Below are positions 19,216-27,328 of a DNA stretch of 64,000 nucleotides, piece after piece (positions within the stretch are counted from its first letter, which is position 1; each line of letters begins with the position of its first letter). A program made the translations under genes and the position numbers. The notes under the pieces were generated by a model that was not told the origin of the DNA, did not search any database, and saw only the letters and a list, made by a program, of their open reading frames with translations. This DNA comes from Leptothoe kymatousa TAU-MAC 1615 (GTDB lineage Bacteria > Cyanobacteriota > Cyanobacteriia > Phormidesmidales > Phormidesmidaceae): NCBI RefSeq assembly GCF_018739865.1, contig NZ_JADOER010000004.1:345227-409226 (forward strand). The letters run 5' to 3'.

Positions 19216-20229
19216 TTAAAGCCGTGTTTTTAGTTTGAAAAAAGGCTGTGCTAACTTAATGATGTAATTTTTAGGGGCAAACCAAATAGCAAAAAACCAG
19301 CTCATCCAACCTAATCTTTTGACAATAGAAATTGGGGCAACTAAACCAGAATGTAGACAGGCTACCAATAATCTAAAAGATAAATTCCTGTGCTGTAGTC
19401 TAGCTAAAATAACAAGTTTAGCTAGATAGTAACGATTGTTAAGTTTCCAACTAGTAGGTTGTACTGGTAATTGTAATGATTGTGTAACACGATAGAGGGT
19501 TTTGACCCTAGATAAATACCGATATGTGTCAGTACGCAGCTGCTGAATCTGCGTTGTTGAGTTCCAATAAGCATTCTTCCCATGTACGCGATACATTCCA
19601 ATGGGATGACCTACTGCTAATGTTTCACCAAATAGGGGGGATAGGGTAAATAAGTAGGAGTCAGCAGATGTTTTATATGTCTTATTCGGTATCGGTAACG
19701 ATTGCTCTAAAAAATGACGTGTCCAAAGATTGCCTGATGTTGGTGAACATACATAACTTTCTGGACCAAATTTCAGAATGTGCCCCTTTAAGTCACCAAA
19801 GCTTAGCGGTTGTTTGGGAACCCTTTTTTCAGATATAATACCTTCTTCATTTGCTAATAACAGAGGTGCATGAGCTTTAGAAATAATTTTATGTTCTGTA
19901 TTAATGAGTGTGAGAAAACGTTGTACTGCATCTGACAATAACCAATCATCGGCATCCAAAAAAAGAACTAGTTCGCCTCGGCTAACAGCAAATCCGAGGT
20001 TCATCGCCGAGGCCTGTCCTCCATTTTGTTTCTTGATGGTAATCAGTCGGTCGGCATAATCAGATATGATTTCGATAGAAGTATCTGTGGAACCATCATC
20101 TACAACGATTACCTCTATGTTGCGATACGTTTGTTGTAGTGCACTCTCAATAGCCTGTGATAAGAATTGATGGTAATTATAATTGACTATAATAATAGTA
20201 ACAAGGGGACTATATTCAGGTGATTTCAT
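19216..20229 (-). CDS. GT2 family glycosyltransferase
   Basis: Inverting GT-A glycosyltransferase, 337 residues. The N-terminal catalytic domain shows VTIIIVNYNYHQFLSQAI, VIVVDDGSTD, NGGQASAMNLGF and the metal-binding LFLDADDWL. The C-terminal third contains amphipathic or hydrophobic helices (WMSWFFAIWFAP) that may contact the membrane. It lies in the same strand and run as the GT4 pair. Donor and acceptor are unknown. Confidence 0.87.
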   Translation of the reverse strand: MKSPEYSPLVTIIIVNYNYHQFLSQAIESALQQTYRNIEVIVVDDGSTDTSIEIISDYADRLITIKKQNGGQASAMNLGFAVSRGELVLFLDADDWLLSDAVQRFLTLINTEHKIISKAHAPLLLANEEGIISEKRVPKQPLSFGDLKGHILKFGPESYVCSPTSGNLWTRHFLEQSLPIPNKTYKTSADSYLFTLSPLFGETLAVGHPIGMYRVHGKNAYWNSTTQIQQLRTDTYRYLSRVKTLYRVTQSLQLPVQPTSWKLNNRYYLAKLVILARLQHRNLSFRLLVACLHSGLVAPISIVKRLGWMSWFFAIWFAPKNYIIKLAQPFFKLKTRL

Positions 20230-20311
20230 ACTGAGACTTTGAACAAAAGGAGATATCAGTATTAGTTATTTGTGGTGGTCTAAAAATCTAAGTTTTGAGG
20301 CTATTTGTTTC

Positions 20312-21757
20312 TCAAATTATTTTTTGGGTTTTGTTTAAGAGCAGTTTTTTTATCGTCTTGAGCAGTCTATAATATCCAGGCTCTGGCCCTAGATATTGAT
20401 TTAAAAAAGTACCGGAAAATAAATCACTTGGACTATAGTACTGGAATTTTATTCCTCGGCGTAAAAAATAATAACCGTAGGGTAAACAGTTTCTTTTGGG
20501 GAGTGGGGTAAGTTTATTTTTCTCCAATAATGTAGTGAGTTCATGGCGAGACTTTGGCTCATAGACGCAATCCAATCCAGAATATAAGCTATCTCCTAAG
20601 AGTATAGAAGGTTTTCCCCAATAAGTTGATTCAACCCCAATTGTTGAATTGTAAGCTAAAACAACATCCGCAGTTGTCATTAATGCATACGAGTCGACCT
20701 TTGAATTGGAGCTAATAACGCTAACGTTTTCTCCTTGTAGGGAATTCCACCACTTGCGATCTCGAACATTTTTTTTCTCAAGATGAGGGTGAACCCTAAT
20801 CGTAAGACGATAGTCATCTTGTTTGGCCACCCATGTCATTAAAAAATGAATAGCGTCCCGTTGAGTTGGGAATAGTGGACTTTTAACCAGGTCACCAACA
20901 GCTGCAAATTCATCATCGCTTGATGAATAGTATATTGCCCGACGATATTTTCCTGCTGATGTAGGTGTTAAGCCCTGTTCTTGTTGTTCTGTAAAACTTT
21001 TCCAGCCAATGCCATCGCCTTGACGTCGACGTTTATAAAAACTGTGAGCTACTTTTTTCTTGTTCTTATCATTTAGATGCCAATATTCTTTAATCTGTTG
21101 GCGTATGTACTGAAAATCATGAGGTTGTTTTTTGAAGATCTCATATCGATCATAGGTCGCGCCACGTTCATGATATTCAATTGCAACGTTGAGCTGCTTT
21201 GCAGCTTCAAAAATTGCCTTGGCACAAGCAAAGCGACCGTTGAAAGAGATTATTTTATTGGGTTTATACGTAGATAATAAAAGCAGGCTTTTTTCATAAA
21301 CAGTTGCTGATGACTGTAAATATTTTTGTGTGAGTGCTAGATGTTCAGCTAAAACAGGATCTAATGCTCCTGTTTTAGTGATTAATGAGGAAGTTGTTGC
21401 TAGCCCTAATTCAGCATTGTTGTATTTGTATTCTCTTAGCTCTTCTAGCGTATGAGGGAAACTTGTAGAGAAATGTTCTATTGCTAAGTCGATGCTTTTA
21501 GGTAAAACAGGACTTGGGATGATATCTACTCCAAAACGTTTAAGGATATTTTTCAACTGGTGAATTCTTTGCTGCTTTTTGATGAAAAAAAATCTTTTAT
21601 ACCAATTTCCATGATTGAATCGACAATCATCAGGATTGTCAATATCGATGAAGCAAAAACCAGTTTTAAAGCCTGAAATTGATTCTTTAATAGCAATTTC
21701 ACCAGCAGTTTCTATATGAGGATTCCAGGAAAAAGACTCGATAACTAAAATGTCCAT
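20312..21757 (-). CDS. Capsule polysaccharide-type glycosyltransferase; candidate pseudaminyl transferase
   Basis: 481 residues. The C-terminal half carries a KpsS/Kdo-transferase-like capsule biosynthesis signature: LTIRVHPHLEKKN, a hydrophobic TTADVVLAYNSTIGVESTYWG and KPSILLG. The N-terminal half has a cyanobacterial/Bacteroidetes-like surface carbohydrate domain with ISFNGRFACAKAIFEAA and a YHERGATYDRY patch. Related capsule transferases move nonulosonic acids or Kdo from CMP donors. The gene follows pseI by 31 bases on the same strand, making it the best candidate in the locus to use CMP-pseudaminic acid. The family call is moderate; the donor is inference. Confidence 0.68.
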   Translation of the reverse strand: MDILVIESFSWNPHIETAGEIAIKESISGFKTGFCFIDIDNPDDCRFNHGNWYKRFFFIKKQQRIHQLKNILKRFGVDIIPSPVLPKSIDLAIEHFSTSFPHTLEELREYKYNNAELGLATTSSLITKTGALDPVLAEHLALTQKYLQSSATVYEKSLLLLSTYKPNKIISFNGRFACAKAIFEAAKQLNVAIEYHERGATYDRYEIFKKQPHDFQYIRQQIKEYWHLNDKNKKKVAHSFYKRRRQGDGIGWKSFTEQQEQGLTPTSAGKYRRAIYYSSSDDEFAAVGDLVKSPLFPTQRDAIHFLMTWVAKQDDYRLTIRVHPHLEKKNVRDRKWWNSLQGENVSVISSNSKVDSYALMTTADVVLAYNSTIGVESTYWGKPSILLGDSLYSGLDCVYEPKSRHELTTLLEKNKLTPLPKRNCLPYGYYFLRRGIKFQYYSPSDLFSGTFLNQYLGPEPGYYRLLKTIKKLLLNKTQKII

Positions 21758-21788
21758 GTTGTTGTGTTGATGTCGATTATCTCTAGTG

Positions 21789-22838
21789 CTAAAGTAAATC
21801 CCAAGTTAAAGCGGTACCTTTTTGAATTGTTGTTTTTGCTTGTTTGCCGATGATTTTGTCAATATATTTTGTTGGTAATCCATAACCAGGTCTAATTGCT
21901 CTGATGTTACTAACACTAAATACTTCTCCTTCTGCGATATCATCGATGGCATATAGGCTTCGACGAAATTTGAGAGATTTCTGCTCAGAGTCTGTGGGGC
22001 CATAATATATTGTTCCTAGGGCTTGCCAAGCTCTTTGCGTTTCTAAAACTAGGGCTTTCATTTCAGATGGTTCCATCGAGAAGGCGGAATCTACGCCACC
22101 ATGACTACGGCTAAGCGTAAAATGTTTCTCAATCAAAGACGCTCCCAGGGCAATGCTGGCAACGCTGACACCTAAACCGAGCGTGTGATCCGACAACCCC
22201 ACTTGAAGGTTGAATAGATCACGCATATGAGGGATTGTCAAAATATTAGTGTTGTTTGGAGTAGCGGGATAAGTGCTAGTACATTTAAGTAAAATAAGTT
22301 GCTCACACCCGGCGTTGTGTGCAACTTGAACTGTTTCATCAAGTTCAGCAACCGTGGCCATGCCTGTAGAGATAATCATAGGCTTGCCTGTGCTAGCTAT
22401 TTTTCGAATTAAAGGTAAATCAGTATTTTCAAAAGATGCAACTTTGTAGCATGGCACATCTAATGACTCCAGGAAATCAACTGCTGTAATATCAAAAGGA
22501 GAACTAAAGCCAATAATGCCTAATTGTTTGCATCTATCAAAGATGGGTTTATGCCACTCCCATGGGGTGTGTGCTTTTTCGTATAACTTATAAAGCGATT
22601 GGCCGTGCCACAGACTAGTGGTGTCATTAATTAGAAACTCATTTGTATTTATATTGAGTGTCATTGTATCGGCCGTATAGGTCTGAATCTTAAGACCGTT
22701 AACACCGGCAGCAGCGGCAGCATCAACAATATCTAAGGCGCGTTCCAAAGACTGATTATGATTGCCAGACATTTCTGCTATTATAAAGGGCTTGTGTTTG
22801 GCTCCAATTAGTTGTGTCGCAATTTGAATCTCTTTCAT
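21789..22838 (-). CDS. pseI: Pseudaminic acid synthase
   Basis: Condenses 2,4-diacetamido-2,4,6-trideoxy-L-altrose with phosphoenolpyruvate to pseudaminic acid. The 349-residue protein has the NeuB-type TIM barrel (FIIAEMSGNHNQSLERA, GLKIQTYTADT, KVASFEN, ISTGMA, HTLGLGVSVASIALGA, EKHFTL) and a C-terminal SAF/antifreeze-like domain from about residue 290 (RRSLYAIDDIAEGEVFS). The motif SHGGVDSAFSMEP favours PseI over the sialic acid (NeuB) or legionaminic acid (LegI) enzymes, as do the flanking Pse genes. Its ATG overlaps the pseG-pseH stop by 4 bases (ATGA). Confidence 0.92.
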   Translation of the reverse strand: MKEIQIATQLIGAKHKPFIIAEMSGNHNQSLERALDIVDAAAAAGVNGLKIQTYTADTMTLNINTNEFLINDTTSLWHGQSLYKLYEKAHTPWEWHKPIFDRCKQLGIIGFSSPFDITAVDFLESLDVPCYKVASFENTDLPLIRKIASTGKPMIISTGMATVAELDETVQVAHNAGCEQLILLKCTSTYPATPNNTNILTIPHMRDLFNLQVGLSDHTLGLGVSVASIALGASLIEKHFTLSRSHGGVDSAFSMEPSEMKALVLETQRAWQALGTIYYGPTDSEQKSLKFRRSLYAIDDIAEGEVFSVSNIRAIRPGYGLPTKYIDKIIGKQAKTTIQKGTALTWDLL

Positions 22839-24334
22839 TGTGAATACTGTTTAGTAAGTTGAATAGCCAGCTTGTTCTTATAATGTGTTGTTTCAGTTTC
22901 CTGAAAACCTGCTTTGATGAATGCCTTAAGTGACGCTTGGTTGTTTATCTGAATATAGGCAGTGACCAGATTTATTTTGGAATGATTTTTCCAGAATTGA
23001 GAAGTACCTAACTTGATCAGTTCCGTTCCATATCCTTGATTACGTTTTTCTTTCTGAATAGATAATGAAATAACGGCGTTATTATTACTTATGTCAAATC
23101 GAATTGATCCTATAGGAACATCGTGCTTATCTAAAGCTATATAAAACACACAGGTTATAGCCTGTTGTTTGCTATTAAACCATTGGACATGTTCTTCCCA
23201 TGGAATTATTTTTGATGAGAAAGAGGAGTTTCTTACGTCTGGATCATTTGCCCATTGCCATATCAATGAGCAGTCTTTTTTTTGTATATTTCTTAGACGT
23301 AATCTTTGATTCTGTAAATGCATTAAGGTGCGATAAACACCCTCTCCATCTATTAGATTGCGAGTATTATTGCCTAATTCTCGTCTTAACTCTGGATTAT
23401 GCACTAATTCATCAATTTTTGATTCTAAATTGGATAACGACAGCTCTCTATCCCATCCTAAATTAATTGCAGTTTGCCTCGAGTCTAGTTGTTCCGCGAT
23501 CGCACATTGATTTTGGGCCAGGACTATCACTATGCTAGGTAACCCCATGAAAATTAGTTCCCAGCACGTGCTACCACCAGCTGTCACTGCTAAATCGGCC
23601 CAAGCCATGAGTTCCGGCATATTTCTCACATTGTGACGCAGGGAGATTGCTAAATTAGAACCTTTAACAAATTTAGCAATCTGTTGATAATGAGGATTAC
23701 TGCCGCCTACAACAACTATGACTTCTAATGTATTAACTTGAAGCTTTGTCAGCGATTGAATCACCTTAAGAGTCACGTTATTGGGATCAGATCCTCCTAG
23801 TGTTACTAGTATTTTGCGCGCTATTTTAGGTGTTTTACGTTGCCAGTGTTGCCAAGATCTAAATTCCTTTCTTAAGAGAACATAGGAACTACCTAATAAT
23901 AGGTGTGTCTTCTGTTTTCGATTGATATATAAACTTTCATGGGCATATATATTTTGATTTAGTACTATATCAGCCCAATAATAATTGGTCTGTCCATAGT
24001 CATCTATTAATAGGAGTTTAAATCCGCTAGTCTGTATGCTGTATTGATACTCTGCATCAAAATGGTAGCCATCTATCACTATCCATGTTGTTGCTAATTC
24101 TTGGGCTTTACCAATCGTTTTTTCAGCATCTTCCTGGCTATTAGATGTTTGACTTAGATATTCAAAGTCTAGATTTTCAGCGTTTAATCGTGATTCTAAG
24201 ACTGACGCAGTCGGTGACATTAAAAATGTCACCGACTGCTCATACTCTATGAGAATTTGGGCTAATGCTATACAACGCATTACATGCCCAGTTCCAATTT
24301 TAGAGGAAGCATCAACTCGAATCAGTACATGCAT
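22835..24334 (-). CDS. pseG: PseG-PseH fusion: UDP-sugar hydrolase plus N-acetyltransferase of the pseudaminic acid pathway
   Basis: Two steps in one polypeptide of 499 residues. Residues about 1-335 are PseG, which removes UDP from UDP-2,4-diacetamido-trideoxy-altrose: RVDASSKIGTGHVMRC with the catalytic-type His17, ILVTLGGSDPNNVT, and the MurG-like AVTAGGSTCWELIFMGLPS. Residues about 345-499 are a GNAT domain of PseH type (LRNIQKKDCSLIWQWANDP, LSIQKEKRNQGYGTELI), which would acetylate the 4-amino group. The two parts are in one uninterrupted frame. In Campylobacter and Helicobacter these are separate genes; fused forms are known in some other bacteria. It overlaps pseI and follows pseF by 65 bases. 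Confidence 0.9.
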   Translation of the reverse strand: MHVLIRVDASSKIGTGHVMRCIALAQILIEYEQSVTFLMSPTASVLESRLNAENLDFEYLSQTSNSQEDAEKTIGKAQELATTWIVIDGYHFDAEYQYSIQTSGFKLLLIDDYGQTNYYWADIVLNQNIYAHESLYINRKQKTHLLLGSSYVLLRKEFRSWQHWQRKTPKIARKILVTLGGSDPNNVTLKVIQSLTKLQVNTLEVIVVVGGSNPHYQQIAKFVKGSNLAISLRHNVRNMPELMAWADLAVTAGGSTCWELIFMGLPSIVIVLAQNQCAIAEQLDSRQTAINLGWDRELSLSNLESKIDELVHNPELRRELGNNTRNLIDGEGVYRTLMHLQNQRLRLRNIQKKDCSLIWQWANDPDVRNSSFSSKIIPWEEHVQWFNSKQQAITCVFYIALDKHDVPIGSIRFDISNNNAVISLSIQKEKRNQGYGTELIKLGTSQFWKNHSKINLVTAYIQINNQASLKAFIKAGFQETETTHYKNKLAIQLTKQYSQ

Positions 24335-24399
24335 CTTACTGTCAAAATACGCGCTTAAAAACCGTCCTATTCGGCTAGAAAATTCTCTATTGGAGTCCT

Positions 24400-25104
24400 T
24401 TATTTCTGCTTGAAGTCATGATTCATAATAGTTTTTGAAATTATTTCTGCTCTTTTCCAATCGTCTTCAGTATCAATGTCATGAACTCGCCATGTTGGAA
24501 TGACAACACATGTTGAATGTTGCGCAAAAATACGCTTATTGTTTAACCATGCCGAAGGTCGTCCCCAATAAAACTGTCCGGCATCATGTAATGCCCTAGG
24601 CATATCCTGTGAACGAACTAAGAAATAGTCTGGGAAAAACATCTGAAGCTCACCTCTCGAAGTTTGTTCGAATGAACGGAAGATGGGCGTAGAAAATTCT
24701 GTAGCTGAGAAGACATATTCCCAGTTTCCTGATTCTAGAAAATTAAGCCCTTGTTTGATGTCCTTTATTTGGATAAACGGGGCAGTTGCATAAATACAGC
24801 ATACTGCTGTCACTGGCCAACCTGCGTTGATCATCCATTGTGTAGCATGGGCAATCACTTCGGTGGTTCCAGTGTGATCATCAGAAATTTGCTCTGGGCG
24901 AGTAAACGGGACTTCTGCTCCTAGCTGTTTAGCAATTGCAGCAATTTCACAGTCTTCTGTGGAAACAATTATTCGATCAAATAAAAGCGACTTTTGTGCC
25001 GCTTGGATAGACCAGGCAATCATTGGTTGTCCATAAAAGATTTTGATGTTTTTACGAGGAATTCGTTTACTACCGCCTCGCGCTGGAATGACTGCTACTT
25101 TCAT
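24400..25104 (-). CDS. pseF: Pseudaminic acid cytidylyltransferase
   Basis: Activates pseudaminic acid with CTP to CMP-pseudaminic acid. The 234-residue GT-A-like nucleotidyltransferase has VIPARGGSKRIPRKNIK, FDRIIVSTEDCEIA, AVCCIYATAPF and VHDIDTEDDWKRAE. PseF-like details are GQPMIAWSI and the DYFLVRSQDMPRALHDAGQF segment. NeuA and LegF share the fold, but the neighbours and these motifs favour PseF. It lies 22 bases after pseC. Confidence 0.9.
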   Translation of the reverse strand: MKVAVIPARGGSKRIPRKNIKIFYGQPMIAWSIQAAQKSLLFDRIIVSTEDCEIAAIAKQLGAEVPFTRPEQISDDHTGTTEVIAHATQWMINAGWPVTAVCCIYATAPFIQIKDIKQGLNFLESGNWEYVFSATEFSTPIFRSFEQTSRGELQMFFPDYFLVRSQDMPRALHDAGQFYWGRPSAWLNNKRIFAQHSTCVVIPTWRVHDIDTEDDWKRAEIISKTIMNHDFKQK

Positions 25105-25126
25105 GGCAAGAGAACCCTTTAATTCA

Positions 25127-26293
25127 TTATTCCAAAATTCTAGATAAGGTGTGAATGACTTTATCCTGGGCAGTTTCCGTTAATCCGTAATATAGAGGTA
25201 AACTGATTGCCTCTTGGTAATATTTTTCTGCCTCAGGAAACTGCCCCCACCTGAACCCTAAATGTTGATAGTAAGGTTGGGTATGGACTGGTATATAGTG
25301 CTTTTGGACTCCAATGTTTGTTTGTCGAAGTGCTTCAAATATTTGTTGGTACGTTTTAGTTATTTTCTTGAGTTGTAACCTAACTACATACAGATGCCAA
25401 CTAGAGTTTGTCGCCTTGTTCTGCCAAGGTCGCGTTAACGGTAGCTTCTTTAAAAGATGATTGTATCGATTAGCTAGCCAACGTCGTTGCTTTACAAAAT
25501 TATCGAGCCGCTGTAGTTGACTAAGACCTAGGGCAGACTGAATATCGGTTATACGATAGTTGTAACCTAACTCGAGCTGTTGATAATACCAAGGTCCATG
25601 GGACTTATTTTGAAATAAATCTGGATCTTTGGTTACACCATGACTACGTAATCGTTTTAATTTCTCATATAAATCCCATCGATTTGTTACTACTATTCCA
25701 CCTTCACCTGTAGTGATTATCTTGACTGGATGAAAGCTAAAGACTACCATTTCTGAGAAGGAACAATTGCCAATAGATTGATCTTTATACTCTCCTCCAA
25801 TTGCATGGGAGGCATCTTCAATGATTTGGAAACCATACTTTTGAGATAGTTTTCCTATCTCTTCCATCTCACATGATTGCCCTGCAAAGTGTACTGGAAT
25901 TAAAATTTTAGGTAGTTGTCCAGATTTTTCTGCTTGTTCTAACTTTTCTTTGAGAGACTTTATACTCAGGTTATAAGTTCTTGGGTCGATATCAACAAAA
26001 TCGATGGTCGCGCCGCAATAGCGGCCACAATTAGCCGAGGCTACAAACGTATTAGGAGAAGTCCATAATCGGTCTCCATGTTGTAAGTCAGCAGCTATGC
26101 ATGCAATATGTAATGCAGCGGTTGCACTAGATACTGCAACTGCATACTTGACGCCACAGTATGCTGCAATCGCTTGTTCGAATTTACTTACTATCGGGCC
26201 TTGAGTTAACCAGTCTGATTTAAGAACTTCGATTACAGAATTGATATCTTGCTGCGTAATGCTTTGTTTTCCGTAAGGAATATAGTTATCCAT
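25127..26293 (-). CDS. pseC: UDP-4-amino-4,6-dideoxy-N-acetyl-beta-L-altrosamine transaminase
   Basis: PLP-dependent DegT/DnrJ aminotransferase that converts the 4-keto product of PseB to the 4-amino sugar. About 388 residues: YIPYGKQSITQQDI at the N-terminus, AVSSATAALHIA (PLP phosphate contact), EDASHAIGGEY, and FSFHPVKIITTGEGG containing the Schiff-base lysine. The ATG at 26293 is chosen because it starts at the conserved DNYIPYGKQ and leaves a 4-base gap to the pseB stop. An in-frame ATG at 26323 would add ten residues overlapping pseB. Confidence 0.92.
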   Translation of the reverse strand: MDNYIPYGKQSITQQDINSVIEVLKSDWLTQGPIVSKFEQAIAAYCGVKYAVAVSSATAALHIACIAADLQHGDRLWTSPNTFVASANCGRYCGATIDFVDIDPRTYNLSIKSLKEKLEQAEKSGQLPKILIPVHFAGQSCEMEEIGKLSQKYGFQIIEDASHAIGGEYKDQSIGNCSFSEMVVFSFHPVKIITTGEGGIVVTNRWDLYEKLKRLRSHGVTKDPDLFQNKSHGPWYYQQLELGYNYRITDIQSALGLSQLQRLDNFVKQRRWLANRYNHLLKKLPLTRPWQNKATNSSWHLYVVRLQLKKITKTYQQIFEALRQTNIGVQKHYIPVHTQPYYQHLGFRWGQFPEAEKYYQEAISLPLYYGLTETAQDKVIHTLSRILE

Positions 26294-26297
26294 ATCT

Positions 26298-27314
26298 CTA
26301 AACGGTAAAGTTTGGATCAACATAAGCTTTTGTCAATTCTCTGAGTTCTTTCACGGTAAGAAATTCATGATTCTGCCCAGAGTTATAGCTAAATCCTGGC
26401 TCTACAGGATTTGCACTCATGATTTCACAATATTGCTCAATACTATAGCTAGCTTGGTTTGGTAAAATCGCATAATAATTACCTAGGTCTACTGTTGTGT
26501 AAGAGTCGGAACTAGTAATCATCTCTTCATGGATTTTTTCTCCAGGACGAATGCCTATAACTTTATGTTCACAATTGGGAGCAATAGCTTTCGCAACATC
26601 AGTAATTCGGTAAGAAGGTATTTTAGGAACTAAAATTTCGCCTCCTATCGATTTTTCAATAGCCCAAAAAACCATCTCTACACCTTCCCTTAAGGAGATA
26701 TTGAAGCGGGTCATTTCTCTATCGGTAATGGGAATGAACCCTTGTTGACGCTTACTTAAGAAAAAAGGAATGACCGAGCCTCTTGAACCCATAACATTGC
26801 CATAGCGTACGACGCTAAAGTTAATCTCTCGGTGGCCTTTAATATTGTTGGCTGCGATAAAAAGTTTATCTGAGCAAAGCTTGGTAGCACCGTAAAGGTT
26901 GATTGGAGCTGCAGCTTTGTCAGTAGATAAAGCCACTACTTTTTTTACTTGTGTGTCTAATGCCGCCTGGATAACATTTTCAGCACCTAAAACATTAGTT
27001 TTGACAAATTCCATAGGATTGTATTCAGCTGTAGGAACTTGTTTTAAGGCTGCAGCATGTACAACAATATCAATCTGTTCGAGTGCCCGAGTTAGTCTTT
27101 TAGGATCGCGGACATCTCCAATGAAATAGCGTAATCCTGGATATTGTCTGGGGGAGAATATCTGAGACATTTCAAATTGTTTTAGTTCATCCCGAGAATA
27201 AATAACTAGCCTTCTAATATTTGGGAACGTGTCTAAAATTCTTTTGATGAACTCTTTACCAAAAGAGCCAGTGCCTCCAGTCACTAAGATAGAGGCATTT
27301 TCACTGATGATCAT
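26298..27314 (-). CDS. pseB: UDP-N-acetylglucosamine 4,6-dehydratase (inverting)
   Basis: First step of pseudaminic acid synthesis: dehydration of UDP-GlcNAc with C5 inversion, using NADP. The 338-residue extended short-chain dehydrogenase has the Rossmann motif VTGGTGSFGKEF, the KQVPTAEYNPMEFVKTNV segment, STDKAAAPINLYGATK containing the catalytic Asp/Lys/Tyr group, and RYGNVMGSRGSVIPFF. These are diagnostic of the PseB/FlaA1 group. It is first of five pse genes in transcription order pseB-pseC-pseF-pseGH-pseI, all minus strand with short gaps or overlaps. The ABC exporter ATPase gene ends 14 bases upstream. Confidence 0.93.
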   Translation of the reverse strand: MIISENASILVTGGTGSFGKEFIKRILDTFPNIRRLVIYSRDELKQFEMSQIFSPRQYPGLRYFIGDVRDPKRLTRALEQIDIVVHAAALKQVPTAEYNPMEFVKTNVLGAENVIQAALDTQVKKVVALSTDKAAAPINLYGATKLCSDKLFIAANNIKGHREINFSVVRYGNVMGSRGSVIPFFLSKRQQGFIPITDREMTRFNISLREGVEMVFWAIEKSIGGEILVPKIPSYRITDVAKAIAPNCEHKVIGIRPGEKIHEEMITSSDSYTTVDLGNYYAILPNQASYSIEQYCEIMSANPVEPGFSYNSGQNHEFLTVKELRELTKAYVDPNFTV

Positions 27315-27328
27315 AAACTTTCACTAAT

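Noticed and set aside
21789..25104. Sialic acid (Neu) or legionaminic acid (Leg) pathway instead of pseudaminic acid
   Set aside because: The presence of PseB, PseC and PseG/PseH-type partners and the PseI-type SHGGVDSAFS motif favour pseudaminic acid; no LegB/LegC or NeuC gene is seen.
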